The translations under genes were made by a program, and so were the position numbers. 64,000 bases of DNA from Ferribacterium limneticum. GTDB lineage: Bacteria > Pseudomonadota > Gammaproteobacteria > Burkholderiales > Rhodocyclaceae. The stretch spans positions 1,278,001 through 1,342,000 of the forward strand of contig NZ_CP075191.1 of the NCBI RefSeq assembly GCF_020510625.1, in the 5' to 3' direction. The notes under the pieces were generated by a model, which saw only the letters and a list, made by a program, of their open reading frames with translations, ran no database searches and was not told the origin of the DNA. Shown here in pieces: positions 54,601 through 62,084 of the stretch; within the stretch, counting starts at the first letter, position 1, and each line of letters starts with the position of its first letter.

Positions 54601-54882
54601 GTGTGGGAATGCCACGAGCTGGGGTTGGGGACGCGACTGGCAGAGTGGATGGCCGGTAGCGAACAGGCGATATTTTTGCTGCCCTTTATCCAGGCGCTGT
54701 ACATGCTGGCTGGTGAGGAAGCGAAGTTGCAGGATTTGCCGCTTGAAATGCAGCAGATGGCTGACGAGGTGGTACGCATCGCCCGTGAGCGTGCTAGATG
54801 TTGGCCAAGCGTAAATGAGTTTACGGTCACCAAATCGACAACGCATGCGCACAAAGGGAAGCGCCGGAAAATGCGTCCTTAG
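51604..54882 (+). CDS. STAND-like ATPase with winged helix and long TPR solenoid, second gene of the island pair
   Basis: A 1092-residue protein. Order: short Ser/Ala-rich N-terminus; P-loop domain with Walker A LLVGARGMGKSTLM (about residue 67-80) and Walker B LLLLVDNTDLLL (about 170-180); a winged-helix segment near residue 335 (PISLGQLAETSQVVNTSISPQLKRLELDGLIQK, quoted in part); an alpha-helical linker; then about nine TPR-like repeats of 34-36 residues (about 640-945) with the core YDEAEAAYRQAIALD; and a helical C-terminus with a basic end (HKGKRRKMRP). The NTPase-wHTH-TPR order is that of STAND/NLR-type signalling ATPases, in which the repeats sense a ligand. No N-terminal effector domain is visible. 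From about 53150 on, base composition becomes AT-richer and codons differ from the neighbours, which suggests transfer. Function is unknown. Confidence 0.82.
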   Translation: MSESPSGTASVSHAPAGGFAAISKYNPHLWSAEQLRAIFVTRQNELADLRRALRTTPADTVGQHVLLVGARGMGKSTLMQRLALAVEDEADLHRAWLPLRFPEEQYTVSTVGQFWANVLDSLIDALERQGQATAALDATAQRIEALPAAEQAAACLEAINHCADERGQRLLLLVDNTDLLLHNIGRDAHWALRETLQSNSRLLWVGGSYQSLEADSDYHDAFLDFFHTVELRPLRLPEMKQALLALAATFGGDAAKQAMQRQLAAHPERLPTLRQLSGGNPRTTVMLYELFANGQKSDVRGDLEALLDSMTPLYKARMDSLADLPRKLLAHILEHWAPISLGQLAETSQVVNTSISPQLKRLELDGLIQKTRLHGTTRSGYQVAERFFNIWYLMRFSPRRQRARLSWLVEFMRLWFSSDELCGLAQQRMGGIHGRLRCAYNWEYDRALADALPPEARERHALRWALLKQLKESRAQLSEIFELDGEDGDFRDAADYLQRATLLSSLLRRCPHAVSEDEKTRWVGAVLGSLNLGLEEKEQIAKVAESLSNLQYEELLKVSSEESQNLEKELGGEAAQVLRSAVLTYDFFPDVPDSHLAYEQIRSCFCQYPEALRFACNLLCDKHEDEWCLKTLELAQLVLPQDAQIAYQRAWLLHQRLGRYDDAESAYRQAIAFDGSDPYFWDGFGDLLGDCLGRYDEAEAAYRQAIALDGKFAFAWISLGELLKDHLDRLDEAEAAYRQAIALDDKSAFAWICLGYLLQKYPARYDEAEAAYRQAIALDGKFAFAWISLGELLKDHLDRLDEAEAAYRQAIALDDKSAFTWICLGNLLQEYPGRYDEAEVAYRQAIALDNQPAFVWGSLGNLLQKYSSRYDEAETAFRQAIDLDEKLAFPRTGLGNLLQDHLGQHREAEIAYRQAIELGNENDFPKANLARLLWRQGRQQEAEVLYREVAALPGADKAELPLQANLCLGNRQLAVDSLHTLVLSAQEGKQFAFYRLKEQVWECHELGLGTRLAEWMAGSEQAIFLLPFIQALYMLAGEEAKLQDLPLEMQQMADEVVRIARERARCWPSVNEFTVTKSTTHAHKGKRRKMRP
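53683..54102 (+). repeat. Two near-identical 210-bp units inside the TPR gene
   Basis: Unit 1 (53683-53892) and unit 2 (53893-54102) each encode two TPR-like repeats (70 residues). Stretches such as the coding for DGKFAFAWISLGELLKDHLD and RLDEAEAAYRQAIALDDK are almost identical at the DNA level, with a few silent or single changes. This is a recent in-frame duplication. Confidence 0.9.
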
Positions 54883-54941
54883 TCAGAGAGTGCGGGGACA
54901 TTTGCCTGTAATTCCCGGAGGTTTTAACCCTGCCTTCTCCG

Positions 54942-54975
54942 CAGCCCCCTCTCCCGCAAGCGGGCGAGGGGGCTG
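54942..54975. terminator. Large hairpin between the TPR gene and cysN
   Basis: A 16-pair stem (one mismatch), CAGCCCCCTCTCCCGC / GCGGGCGAGGGGGCTG, with an AA loop. It lies between convergent genes and probably ends both transcripts. This hairpin type is widely dispersed in proteobacterial genomes. Confidence 0.7.
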
Positions 54976-54977
54976 AC

Positions 54978-56249
54978 TCAAAGAATCATTCCCGCCCCAA
55001 CCGTGTTGTTGTTGCTCTCGTCAATGATGATGAACGCCCCGGTACCCCGGTTTTCCAGGTAAGGATCGGCGAACAGCGGTTGGGCCAGCTTGAAGGTGAC
55101 TTGCGCGATGTCGTTCATGGCCAGCTTTTCGGCAGGGACTTTTTCCAGCGTATTCACGTCGAGGCGATGGTCGATGGCGGCCAGTTTGGCTTTCGAGTCG
55201 CGCGTCGTGTGGCGGATCAGGTAGGTGCGGGCGCGGTCCATCGGGGCTTCGGCCATCCAGCAAACGGTGGCTTCGATCTGCTTGACTGCGGCCGGGACTT
55301 CGCTCGACTTGACGATCATGTCGCCGCGCGAGGTGTCGATTTCATCGGCCAGCAACAGGGTGATGGATTGTTCGCAGAAGGCTTCGCCGATATCGACGCC
55401 GCCGATTTGCACCGCTTTCACCGTCGACTCGCGGCCGGAGGGCAGGACGGTGACGGCATCGCCGACCTTGATCGAGCCGGCTTCGACGCGACCCATGAAA
55501 CCGCGGTAGTCGTGCAGGTCCGGATTGGCGGAATCCTGCGGGCGGCACACGTACTGGACCGGGAAGCGGAATTTTTCGGTGTGCTCGGTGTGCGCGGCCG
55601 GGGCCACTTCCAGCATTTCGAGCAGGGTCGGGCCTTCGTACCAGTTCAGCTTGTCGCCACGGTCCACGATCATGTCGCCGTTGAGCGCCGAGAGCGGGAT
55701 GAAGCGGATGTCTTCGATGCCAACCTTGGCGGCAAATTCGAGGTATTCGCCCTTGATGCGCTCGTAGGTTTCCTGCGAGTAATCGGCCAGGTCCATCTTG
55801 TTGATGGCGACGATCAGGTGCGGGATGCCAACCAGCGAAGCGAGTTTCGAGTGACGCCGGGTCTGCGTCAGCACGCCCTTGCGCGCATCGATCAGGATGA
55901 TGGCCAGGTTGGCGGTCGACGCGGCGGTGACCATGTTGCGGGTGTACTGCTCGTGGCCCGGCGCGTCGGCGATGATGTACTTGCGCGTGCCGGTCGAGAA
56001 ATAGCGGTAGGCGACGTCGATGGTGATGCCTTGCTCGCGTTCGGCCTGCAGGCCGTCGGTGAGCAGGGACAGGTCAACCGCGCCCATGCCGCGCTTTTCG
56101 GAGGTCTTGGCGATGGCCGACAGGGTGTCGGCGAGGATGGTCTTGGTGTCGAACAGCAGGCGACCGATCAGGGTGCTCTTGCCGTCATCAACGCTGCCGC
56201 AGGTCAGAAAGCGCAGCAGGCCATGATCTTCAACTTGATGGGCGGTCAT
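54978..56249 (-). CDS. cysN: Sulfate adenylyltransferase subunit 1 (GTPase) CysN
   Basis: Regulatory GTPase of ATP sulfurylase, 423 residues, which couples GTP hydrolysis to APS synthesis by CysD in sulfate assimilation. G motifs: GSVDDGKSTLIGRLL, DAPGHEQYTRN and NKMDLADY, followed by EF-Tu-like beta domains (FPVQYVCRPQDSANPDLHDYRGFMGRVEAGSI, quoted in part). The C-terminus is GAFIIIDESNNNTVGAGMIL. No CysC kinase domain is fused. The ATG overlaps the cysD stop. A decayed copy lies 5 kb to the left. Confidence 0.96.
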   Translation of the reverse strand: MTAHQVEDHGLLRFLTCGSVDDGKSTLIGRLLFDTKTILADTLSAIAKTSEKRGMGAVDLSLLTDGLQAEREQGITIDVAYRYFSTGTRKYIIADAPGHEQYTRNMVTAASTANLAIILIDARKGVLTQTRRHSKLASLVGIPHLIVAINKMDLADYSQETYERIKGEYLEFAAKVGIEDIRFIPLSALNGDMIVDRGDKLNWYEGPTLLEMLEVAPAAHTEHTEKFRFPVQYVCRPQDSANPDLHDYRGFMGRVEAGSIKVGDAVTVLPSGRESTVKAVQIGGVDIGEAFCEQSITLLLADEIDTSRGDMIVKSSEVPAAVKQIEATVCWMAEAPMDRARTYLIRHTTRDSKAKLAAIDHRLDVNTLEKVPAEKLAMNDIAQVTFKLAQPLFADPYLENRGTGAFIIIDESNNNTVGAGMIL

Positions 56250-57178
56250 CAGAAGTAACCCTCTTTCTTGCGTTGTTCCATGGAGGCGTCGCTGGTCTGG
56301 TCGTCCAGACGCGTTGCGCCGCGCTCGGTGATGGTGGTGGTGGCGGTTTCGAAAACGATCTTGCTGACGTTGTCGGCGTCCGATTCGACCGGCGCCGTGC
56401 AGGAAATGTCGCCGACGGTGCGGAAACGCACCTGCAGGTCGATGATCTCTTCACCCGGCTTGGACGGATTGGCGACGCCGCCACCGACCAGCGGCACGTT
56501 GACCGGCACGATGGCGCCCTGGCGCATGGCGACCGGGCGGGTGTGGGCGAAATAAATGCTCGGCAGTTCCAGGCCTTCGCGCTCGATGTATTGCCAGACG
56601 TCCATTTCCGTCCAGTTCGAGATCGGGAAGGCGCGGATGTTCTCGCCCTTGTGGCTGCGGGCGTTGTACAGGCTCCACAGTTCCGGGCGCTGGTTCTTCG
56701 GGTCCCACTGGCCGAATTCGTCGCGGAAGCTGAAGATGCGTTCCTTGGCGCGGGCCTTTTCCTCGTCGCGGCGGGCGCCGCCGATGCAGGCGTCGAAGCC
56801 GAATTCCTCGATGGCTTCGAGCAGCGTCACCGACTGGTGCTTGTTGCGCGATTCGCCTTCATGCTTGAGGACGACGGTGCCGCGGGCCATGGAGTCTTCG
56901 ACCGAACGGACGATCAGCCGCTCGCCGAGTTCGGCCGCACGCTTGTCGCGGAAAGCGACCACTTCCTTGTAATTGTGGCCGGTGTCGATGTGCATGAGCG
57001 GGAAGGGGAACTTACCCGGGCGGAAGGCCTTTTCGGCCAGGCGCAACATGCAGATCGAATCCTTGCCGCCGGAGAAGAGCAGCACCGGGTTGGAACACTG
57101 GCCGGCCACTTCGCGCATGATGTGGATGGCTTCGGCTTCGAGCCAGTCGAGATGAGAGAGGGTGGAACGTTGGGTCAT
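56249..57178 (-). CDS. cysD: Sulfate adenylyltransferase subunit 2 CysD
   Basis: Catalytic subunit of ATP sulfurylase, 309 residues. It belongs to the PP-loop family: NPVLLFSGGKDSICMLRLAEKAF has the SGGKDS motif, followed by the HIDTGHNYKEVVAFRD and RAKERIFSFRDEFGQWDPKNQRPELW stretches. The start MTQRSTLSHLDWLEAEAI was preferred over an upstream start. It leads the cysDN operon. The C-terminal region with CTAPVESDADNVSKIV is typical. Confidence 0.96.
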   Translation of the reverse strand: MTQRSTLSHLDWLEAEAIHIMREVAGQCSNPVLLFSGGKDSICMLRLAEKAFRPGKFPFPLMHIDTGHNYKEVVAFRDKRAAELGERLIVRSVEDSMARGTVVLKHEGESRNKHQSVTLLEAIEEFGFDACIGGARRDEEKARAKERIFSFRDEFGQWDPKNQRPELWSLYNARSHKGENIRAFPISNWTEMDVWQYIEREGLELPSIYFAHTRPVAMRQGAIVPVNVPLVGGGVANPSKPGEEIIDLQVRFRTVGDISCTAPVESDADNVSKIVFETATTTITERGATRLDDQTSDASMEQRKKEGYF

Positions 57179-57215
57179 TGCTTGGGTAATCCGCAGGGAT
57201 TGTCGAATGGGCGCC

Positions 57216-57244
57216 ATTGTAACAAAGCGCTTAATATTCTTTTA
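57216..57244 (-). promoter_or_regulatory. Candidate cysDN promoter
   Basis: On the minus strand a good -10, TACAAT, lies 38 bases before the cysD start; at 17 bases upstream only a poor -35 (TAAAAG) is seen, as expected for an activator-dependent promoter. Just upstream is the imperfect palindrome GTTCTTAAAAGAA. A CysB-type activator is a reasonable guess. Confidence 0.35.
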
Positions 57245-57383
57245 AGAACAAGTGCGCATCTTGTTATTTCCAATGGTTATAAAACACGGCGATTGATGGC
57301 AGGAACGTCTTGCCGCGCGGCAGGTCTGTTCAGGTATCCGCCAGTTGTGCGCGGCCCGTTCAAATCATTTGAAGGAGACAGCC

Positions 57384-57902
57384 ATGCAATTGCATCCCGG
57401 ATTCGCCCTGAGTGTTTTTTCCTCGCTTCTGCTGGTGGCCTGCGCCACACCCACTGCCGGGCCAATGGCTGGCGCTGACCTGCAAGCCCGTTCGGGCAGC
57501 ATGGTGGCCGGCAAGGTCAGCTTTACCGAAAGCAACGGTCGGCTGCGGGTCGAGGCCCAGGTCAGCGGCCTGACGCCGGGTGAGCATGGCTTCCACGTGC
57601 ATGAGGCGGGCGATTGCAGCGCACCGGATGCGAGCAGCGCCAAGGGCCACTTCAATCCCATGGCCAAAGCGCACGGCCACCATGCCAGCATGGAACGCCA
57701 CGGCGGCGACATGCCGAATCTGGTTGCCAATGCGTCCGGCGAAGCGCGCTACAGCGCCGAAGTTGAAGGTCTGACCCTGAACGGCATGACCGGCGTTGTC
57801 GGCCGCAGTGTCGTAATCCACGCCGACCCGGACGACTATAAGTCGCAACCGGCCGGCAATTCCGGCAAGCGGATTGCCTGCGGCGTCATCGCGGCGCGCT
57901 GA
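57384..57902 (+). CDS. sodC: Cu/Zn superoxide dismutase, lipoprotein form
   Basis: Periplasmic or membrane-bound SOD of 172 residues. The N-terminus MQLHPGFALSVFSSLLLVAC has a lipobox (LVAC) and lipidated Cys 20. Copper/zinc ligands are seen in HGFHVHEAGDC, KGHFNPMAKAHGHH, and HGGDMPNL with VIHADPDDY; the disulfide cysteines are in GDCS and IACGVI. The catalytic arginine is in the SGKRIACG segment. GAAGGAG precedes the ATG. It protects the cell envelope from superoxide. Confidence 0.94.
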   Translation: MQLHPGFALSVFSSLLLVACATPTAGPMAGADLQARSGSMVAGKVSFTESNGRLRVEAQVSGLTPGEHGFHVHEAGDCSAPDASSAKGHFNPMAKAHGHHASMERHGGDMPNLVANASGEARYSAEVEGLTLNGMTGVVGRSVVIHADPDDYKSQPAGNSGKRIACGVIAAR

Positions 57903-58009
57903 GTATCGCCGGCGGCATTTCATTTTTGGCCGGAATTTCTCCCCCAAGGGAATTTCCTTCGGGGCGCGGTTGACCGTAGGGTTGAGCCGATTTGCCGAAA
58001 TTGCTCGAT

Positions 58010-58078
58010 CCGTCATTCCCGCGAAAGCGGGAATCCAGAAAACAAGCTCCTGGGTCCCCGCTTTTGCGGGGACGACGG
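58010..58078. repeat. MITE-like dispersed hairpin repeat
   Basis: Two 29-base arms (58010-58038 and 58050-58078) are inverted copies of each other with six mismatches, and each arm is itself a small hairpin (TTCCCGC-GAAA-GCGGGAA and CCCCGC-TTTT-GCGGGG). This is the 'cattcccgcgaaagcgggaatcc' type of repeat found in many copies in proteobacterial genomes. It lies between the convergent genes sodC and the OmpA-like gene. Confidence 0.85.
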
Positions 58079-58084
58079 AATGCA

Positions 58085-59347
58085 TTAACACCCAATCACC
58101 CTGAACTCCACCCGGCGATCCAGTGCGTCGCTGGCATCGTCTCGGCCGTTGCCGACCATGGTCTGCCTTGAGCCGACGCCGTTGGCGATCATCCGCTTGT
58201 CCATCCCGGGCGAAGTCTGGGCCAGACGCGACTTGATGAATTCGGCCCGGAGCAGCGACAGCCGTTCGTTCAAAGGTTCCGGACCAGTCGGGCTGGTGTG
58301 GCCGGTGATTTCGAGGCATTTGCCGCTATCGCCGGTGCGCCGGGCGATGGTTTTCAGCCAGCTCGGATAGGCGCCGCTCAGTGCCGGATTCGCCATGAAA
58401 GCTGTCGAGCCGGGGCGGAACAGGAATTTGACGGCCAGCCGCTGGTGCTGGAGGCCGTAGTCGACCACCTTGGCAAAAGCCGCTTCGGCCGACTGCTGGC
58501 GGCCGAGTTTCCAGTTGGCGAGGTAAATGCCGTTATGCACGCGAAACTGGTCGCCGGACGGCATGGCCAGGGCGCTGGTGTAAAAGTCGAGGGCTTCGCG
58601 GTAGCGGCCGGCCTCATAGGCCTCGATGCCTTCGGCCACCACCGAGGCAGCCAGAATGCGGTCGAGATAGAGCGGGTTGATCGGATCGCCGGCCTTGGTG
58701 CCCTGGCAGGTCTTGATATAGCCCTCGGTGGCCGGGTCTTCCGACCAGGCCGGGGCATCGCGGAAGAAAGCCAGCGGCGTCGGGTCCACGCCATCAGGCA
58801 AGGCGAAGGCCAGCCCCTTGCTGACCAGCTTGCCGCTACGCAGGTCGGCCAGCGCGAAGCAGATGCGGTAGGCCTCGCGGCTGCCTGCCGTCTTGCGCTC
58901 GGCATTGACCCCGGTGAAGGTGCCGATCAGCACCAGCGGGCTCTTGGCGACATTGGCCGCCGAAAACTCCTGTACGTCGAACTGCGGGTAGCGTTCGCGC
59001 ATCAGCGCGGCCAGGCGAATCCCCATCGACTTCGTCTGCACCGACTGGGCGCCGGTCATGCCGTCGATCAGCGGGTCGATCACCAGCGGGTACTTCGCCT
59101 GAGCCGGGCTACCCGCCGGCGGCAGCTTGGCATTGGTGAACAGGCTCGTCGCCGCGCTCAACACCGCCTTGTCGTAAAGCTGCGCCGGCGGTGGCGTGGC
59201 CGGCCCGGCAGGAGAGGCGGCTGCGGAAGACGTCGGTGGCGAGGACTTGGTGAATTCCTTGAGATTGTCGCAACCGCTAAGCAGCAGGGTGGCGAAAGCG
59301 ACGGCGCACAAGGCCGAAGGCGAAAGGCAGGGGAATCGAGTTTTCAT
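58085..59347 (-). CDS. OmpA-family lipoprotein paired with the TIR protein
   Basis: A 420-residue lipoprotein. Signal peptide with lipobox LLLSGC (Cys 25), a Pro/Ala/Ser-rich linker, a central region with DPLIDGMTGAQSVQTKSMGIRLAALMRERYPQFDVQEF (quoted in part; resembling penicillin-binding-protein activator or FlgO-like folds), TPR-like helices (AYEAGRYREALDFYTSALAM), and a C-terminal OmpA-like peptidoglycan-binding domain (LEITGHTSPTGPEPLNERLSLLRAEFIKSRL, NGRDDASDALDRRVEFRVIGC). Outer-membrane or periplasmic location is expected. The start overlaps the stop of the TIR gene by four bases, so the two are made together. Function unknown. Confidence 0.87.
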   Translation of the reverse strand: MKTRFPCLSPSALCAVAFATLLLSGCDNLKEFTKSSPPTSSAAASPAGPATPPPAQLYDKAVLSAATSLFTNAKLPPAGSPAQAKYPLVIDPLIDGMTGAQSVQTKSMGIRLAALMRERYPQFDVQEFSAANVAKSPLVLIGTFTGVNAERKTAGSREAYRICFALADLRSGKLVSKGLAFALPDGVDPTPLAFFRDAPAWSEDPATEGYIKTCQGTKAGDPINPLYLDRILAASVVAEGIEAYEAGRYREALDFYTSALAMPSGDQFRVHNGIYLANWKLGRQQSAEAAFAKVVDYGLQHQRLAVKFLFRPGSTAFMANPALSGAYPSWLKTIARRTGDSGKCLEITGHTSPTGPEPLNERLSLLRAEFIKSRLAQTSPGMDKRMIANGVGSRQTMVGNGRDDASDALDRRVEFRVIGC

Positions 59348-60270
59348 TGCCGGCACTCCTTGTCGAATCTTGCGTGGCTTGCCGCGGAAAGTGTTTCGCC
59401 GAGTTGGATGCGGGCCAGCAGATCAGTACAGCGGGGGCTGGAGACGCGCGTCGAATCGGAACGTTTGACGGCCGCGGAAGGCTCGGGCCGGGTACTACTG
59501 GGCGAAGGGCTTGCAGCCGATGCAGCCAATGCAGCATCTGAGGCACGGGGTTTTTCCGGCTGGATGCTTGCCGTTGGTAGCGGCGGCGCAGCCGGTGGCG
59601 CGCTGTGTTCCACTGGCCGATTGGCCGATACCGGGGCTGGCGCTAGCGGTCCGGCTGGCTGCCGCGACGACAGGCCGATGCCGGTCACGACAGCTGCCAC
59701 CAGCAGACCGCCGGCCAAGGCCCAAAGTGGCCAGCGTGGTTTGGCCTCTGGCTTGGCTGGGTCCGAATAGCCGGGTAATTCAGTCGTGTCGTAGGGCAAG
59801 TCAGGATCGTTGCCGGCATCGGCCTGCCCGGCTGGGTTACGGCCAGCCGACGCTGCCTTGTCCGCAGCGCTCACCACGGGCTTTCCCAGCAGATTCTCAA
59901 GATCCGCCAGCAGCATGCGCAGACCATCGAAATCGGGCGAGCCATCCCAGCCGGTCAAATCGGCCGCCTGAATTTCGCGAAAACCAGCCGGTGGGCGCAC
60001 GTTCTCGATCATCACCGGCACCAGCTTGCCCTGCCGGCGCCCCTCGCTGGCCTCTTCGTATACCCACTCGCTTTCAATCGACTTGGCCGACCACAAGACC
60101 ACCATGCAGCGCATCTCTTCGAGCGCCTGCTCCAGCACGCTGCGCCAGGTTTCCCCGGCCGGAATCCGCCGGTCCCACCAGACGCTCCAGCCGGCCGAAT
60201 CAAGCACCTCGGCAATCCGCCGCGCCGTGTCCCGGTCTCGTTCGGTATAGCTCAGGAAAATATCGGTCAT
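59344..60270 (-). CDS. Membrane-anchored TIR-domain protein
   Basis: A 308-residue protein. Residues 1 to about 130 form a TIR domain: DIFLSYTERDRDTARRIAEVLDSAGWSVWWDRRIPAGETW with the BB-loop region, then SIESEWVYEEASEGRRQGKLVPVMI, in which the glutamate of the WVYEE stretch sits where NAD-cleaving TIR enzymes have their catalytic Glu. A single membrane helix follows near residue 185-205 (WPLWALAGGLLVAAVVTGIGL), then a Pro/Ser/Ala-rich outer part ending CTDLLARIQLGETLSAASHARFDKEC. The TIR domain is thus cytoplasmic and the tail periplasmic. GGGGGAGGAA before the ATG predicts strong translation. It is coupled to the OmpA-like lipoprotein gene. Confidence 0.88.
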   Translation of the reverse strand: MTDIFLSYTERDRDTARRIAEVLDSAGWSVWWDRRIPAGETWRSVLEQALEEMRCMVVLWSAKSIESEWVYEEASEGRRQGKLVPVMIENVRPPAGFREIQAADLTGWDGSPDFDGLRMLLADLENLLGKPVVSAADKAASAGRNPAGQADAGNDPDLPYDTTELPGYSDPAKPEAKPRWPLWALAGGLLVAAVVTGIGLSSRQPAGPLAPAPVSANRPVEHSAPPAAPPLPTASIQPEKPRASDAALAASAASPSPSSTRPEPSAAVKRSDSTRVSSPRCTDLLARIQLGETLSAASHARFDKECRQ

Positions 60271-60354
60271 TTCCTCCCCCGCTGAGGCCGGAAAAACCGG
60301 AAAACCCGTCGCTTCGCCAGCCTCACCCAGTCGACCGCAGAAACAATATTCCGT

Positions 60355-61776
60355 TCAATTAGTACGGGTGACTGGCGCTGCCGGGCGAGTCATCTCGGCC
60401 GGCACCACCCAGCGTTCGTAGTTCTCGGCCGAGACGTAGTCGAGTGCCAGTGCTGCCTGTTTCAGCGTCCCGCCCTGGTGGTGAGCCAGTTTGGCGATTT
60501 CGGCGGCCTTGTCGTAGCCGATGTGCGGGGTCAGTGCGGTGACCAGCATCAGCGAGCCTTCCATCAGCTCGGCGATGCGTGCCTTGTTGGCCGTGATGCC
60601 GCGCAGGCAGTGGCGTTCGAAACTGAGCATGCCGTCGCTCAGCAGGCGCACGCTCTGCAGGAAGTTGTGGGCAATCACCGGTTTGTAGACGTTCAGCTCG
60701 AAATTGCCGGAAGCGCCGGCAATGCCGATCGTCACGTCGTTACCGATGACCTGGCAGCAGAGCATGGTCAGCGCTTCGCACTGGGTCGGATTGACCTTGC
60801 CGGGCATGATCGAACTGCCCGGTTCATTTTCGGGCAGGATGATCTCGCCAAGGCCGGAGCGTGGCCCGGAGGCCAGCCAGCGAATGTCGTTGGCCATTTT
60901 CATCAGGGCCACGGCCAGCGTTTTCAGGCTGCCGTGGGCGGCCACCAGGCCATCATGCGCGGCCAGGGCGGCAAATTTGTTGGCCGCGCTGGTGAAGGGC
61001 AGGCCGGTCCGGATGGCGAGTTCGGCCGCGACACGGGGGCCGAATTCAGGGTGCGTGTTCAAGCCGGTGCCGACGGCAGTACCGCCCGCCGCCAGCGGGT
61101 AGAGCGAGGACAGGCCGGCGCTGATCAGTGTTTCGGCGTGCTGCAGTTGGGCCACGTAGCCGGAAAATTCCTGGCCCAGCGATAGCGGCGTGGCATCCTG
61201 CAGATGGGTGCGGCCGATCTTGATGATCTCGGCAAACTCGCCGGTTTTTTCTGCCAGCGTCGTGATCAGTTGCCGGATCGCCGGCAGCAGCTTCCGGGTA
61301 ATGGAGATCACTGCGGCAACATGCATGGCCGTCGGGAAAATGTCGTTGGATGACTGGCCAAGATTGACGTCGTCGTTGGGGTGAACGAGGCGGGCGTTGC
61401 CGCGGGGGCCATTGAGCAGCTCTGAAGCGCGGTTGGCCAGCACCTCGTTCATGTTCATGTTGGTTTGTGTGCCGGACCCGGTTTGCCAGACCGGCAGCAA
61501 GAATTCGTCGTCATGGCGGCCATTGGCCACTTCGTTGGCGGCGATGACGATGGCCGCCGCCATGGCCGGCTTCATCAGGCCGAGTTCGCGATTGACGCTG
61601 GCGCAGGCAGCCTTGATCGTGGCCAGGGCATGGATCAGTTCGCCGGGCATGCGTTCGCTGGAAATGGCAAAGTTCTCGAATGCCCGCTGTGTTTGCGCGC
61701 CCCACAGGCGTTCGGCGGCGACCTCGATGTGGCCGAAGGAGTCGTTTTCAAGACGGGTTCCACTACCGGGTTCCAT
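60355..61776 (-). CDS. fumC: Class II fumarate hydratase FumC
   Basis: TCA-cycle enzyme, 473 residues, that interconverts fumarate and malate without iron-sulphur clusters. Signatures: [69 protein letters not shown] with the catalytic histidine, and [16 protein letters not shown] with the mobile SS loop (all quoted in part). It fits functionally with the dicarboxylate transporters at the other end of the window. The 84-base stretch between it and the TIR gene holds only that gene's leader. Confidence 0.96.
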   Translation of the reverse strand: MEPGSGTRLENDSFGHIEVAAERLWGAQTQRAFENFAISSERMPGELIHALATIKAACASVNRELGLMKPAMAAAIVIAANEVANGRHDDEFLLPVWQTGSGTQTNMNMNEVLANRASELLNGPRGNARLVHPNDDVNLGQSSNDIFPTAMHVAAVISITRKLLPAIRQLITTLAEKTGEFAEIIKIGRTHLQDATPLSLGQEFSGYVAQLQHAETLISAGLSSLYPLAAGGTAVGTGLNTHPEFGPRVAAELAIRTGLPFTSAANKFAALAAHDGLVAAHGSLKTLAVALMKMANDIRWLASGPRSGLGEIILPENEPGSSIMPGKVNPTQCEALTMLCCQVIGNDVTIGIAGASGNFELNVYKPVIAHNFLQSVRLLSDGMLSFERHCLRGITANKARIAELMEGSLMLVTALTPHIGYDKAAEIAKLAHHQGGTLKQAALALDYVSAENYERWVVPAEMTRPAAPVTRTN

Positions 61777-61923
61777 CGCATGCTCCTCGTCGGCTGGGCG
61801 GCATAATTCTTCCAGCCTGCAAATTAGAACCTTTTCGGCCCGCTAAGTTCGAGCAGCGCAACAGATAGGGCCGTACCTGCCATGCCGGCCACCAAAAAAA
61901 GGCCGGATCGCCGACGATAGTTT

Positions 61924-61953
61924 TTGCTACCTGCCGCGCGGCCTCGCTAAAAT
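61924..61953 (+). promoter_or_regulatory. Candidate sigma-70 promoter of the sensor kinase
   Basis: TTGCTA, 18 bases, TAAAAT, about 130 bases before the ATG of the kinase gene. The rest of the 308-base gap between fumC and the kinase shows no gene; AGGCCGG and CCGGCC near 61886-61911 form a small hairpin around an A tract. Confidence 0.4.
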
Positions 61954-62084
61954 CACCCAATACGAACCCCGTCCTTATTCCCACCGGAGCCGCAGATTGA
62001 TGTCGATGCTTGTCGAGTGTTGCGGTTGGCTCACATCCCGCCCGCCAGAAGGCGGCGTGGCCGGAATGCGGGGTAGCGCGCAAT

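Noticed and set aside
58298..59770. Long plus-strand open frame (490 codons) opposite the OmpA-like and TIR genes
   Set aside because: Antisense of two coupled genes with clear domains; the translation is Arg/Gly/Ala-rich noise.
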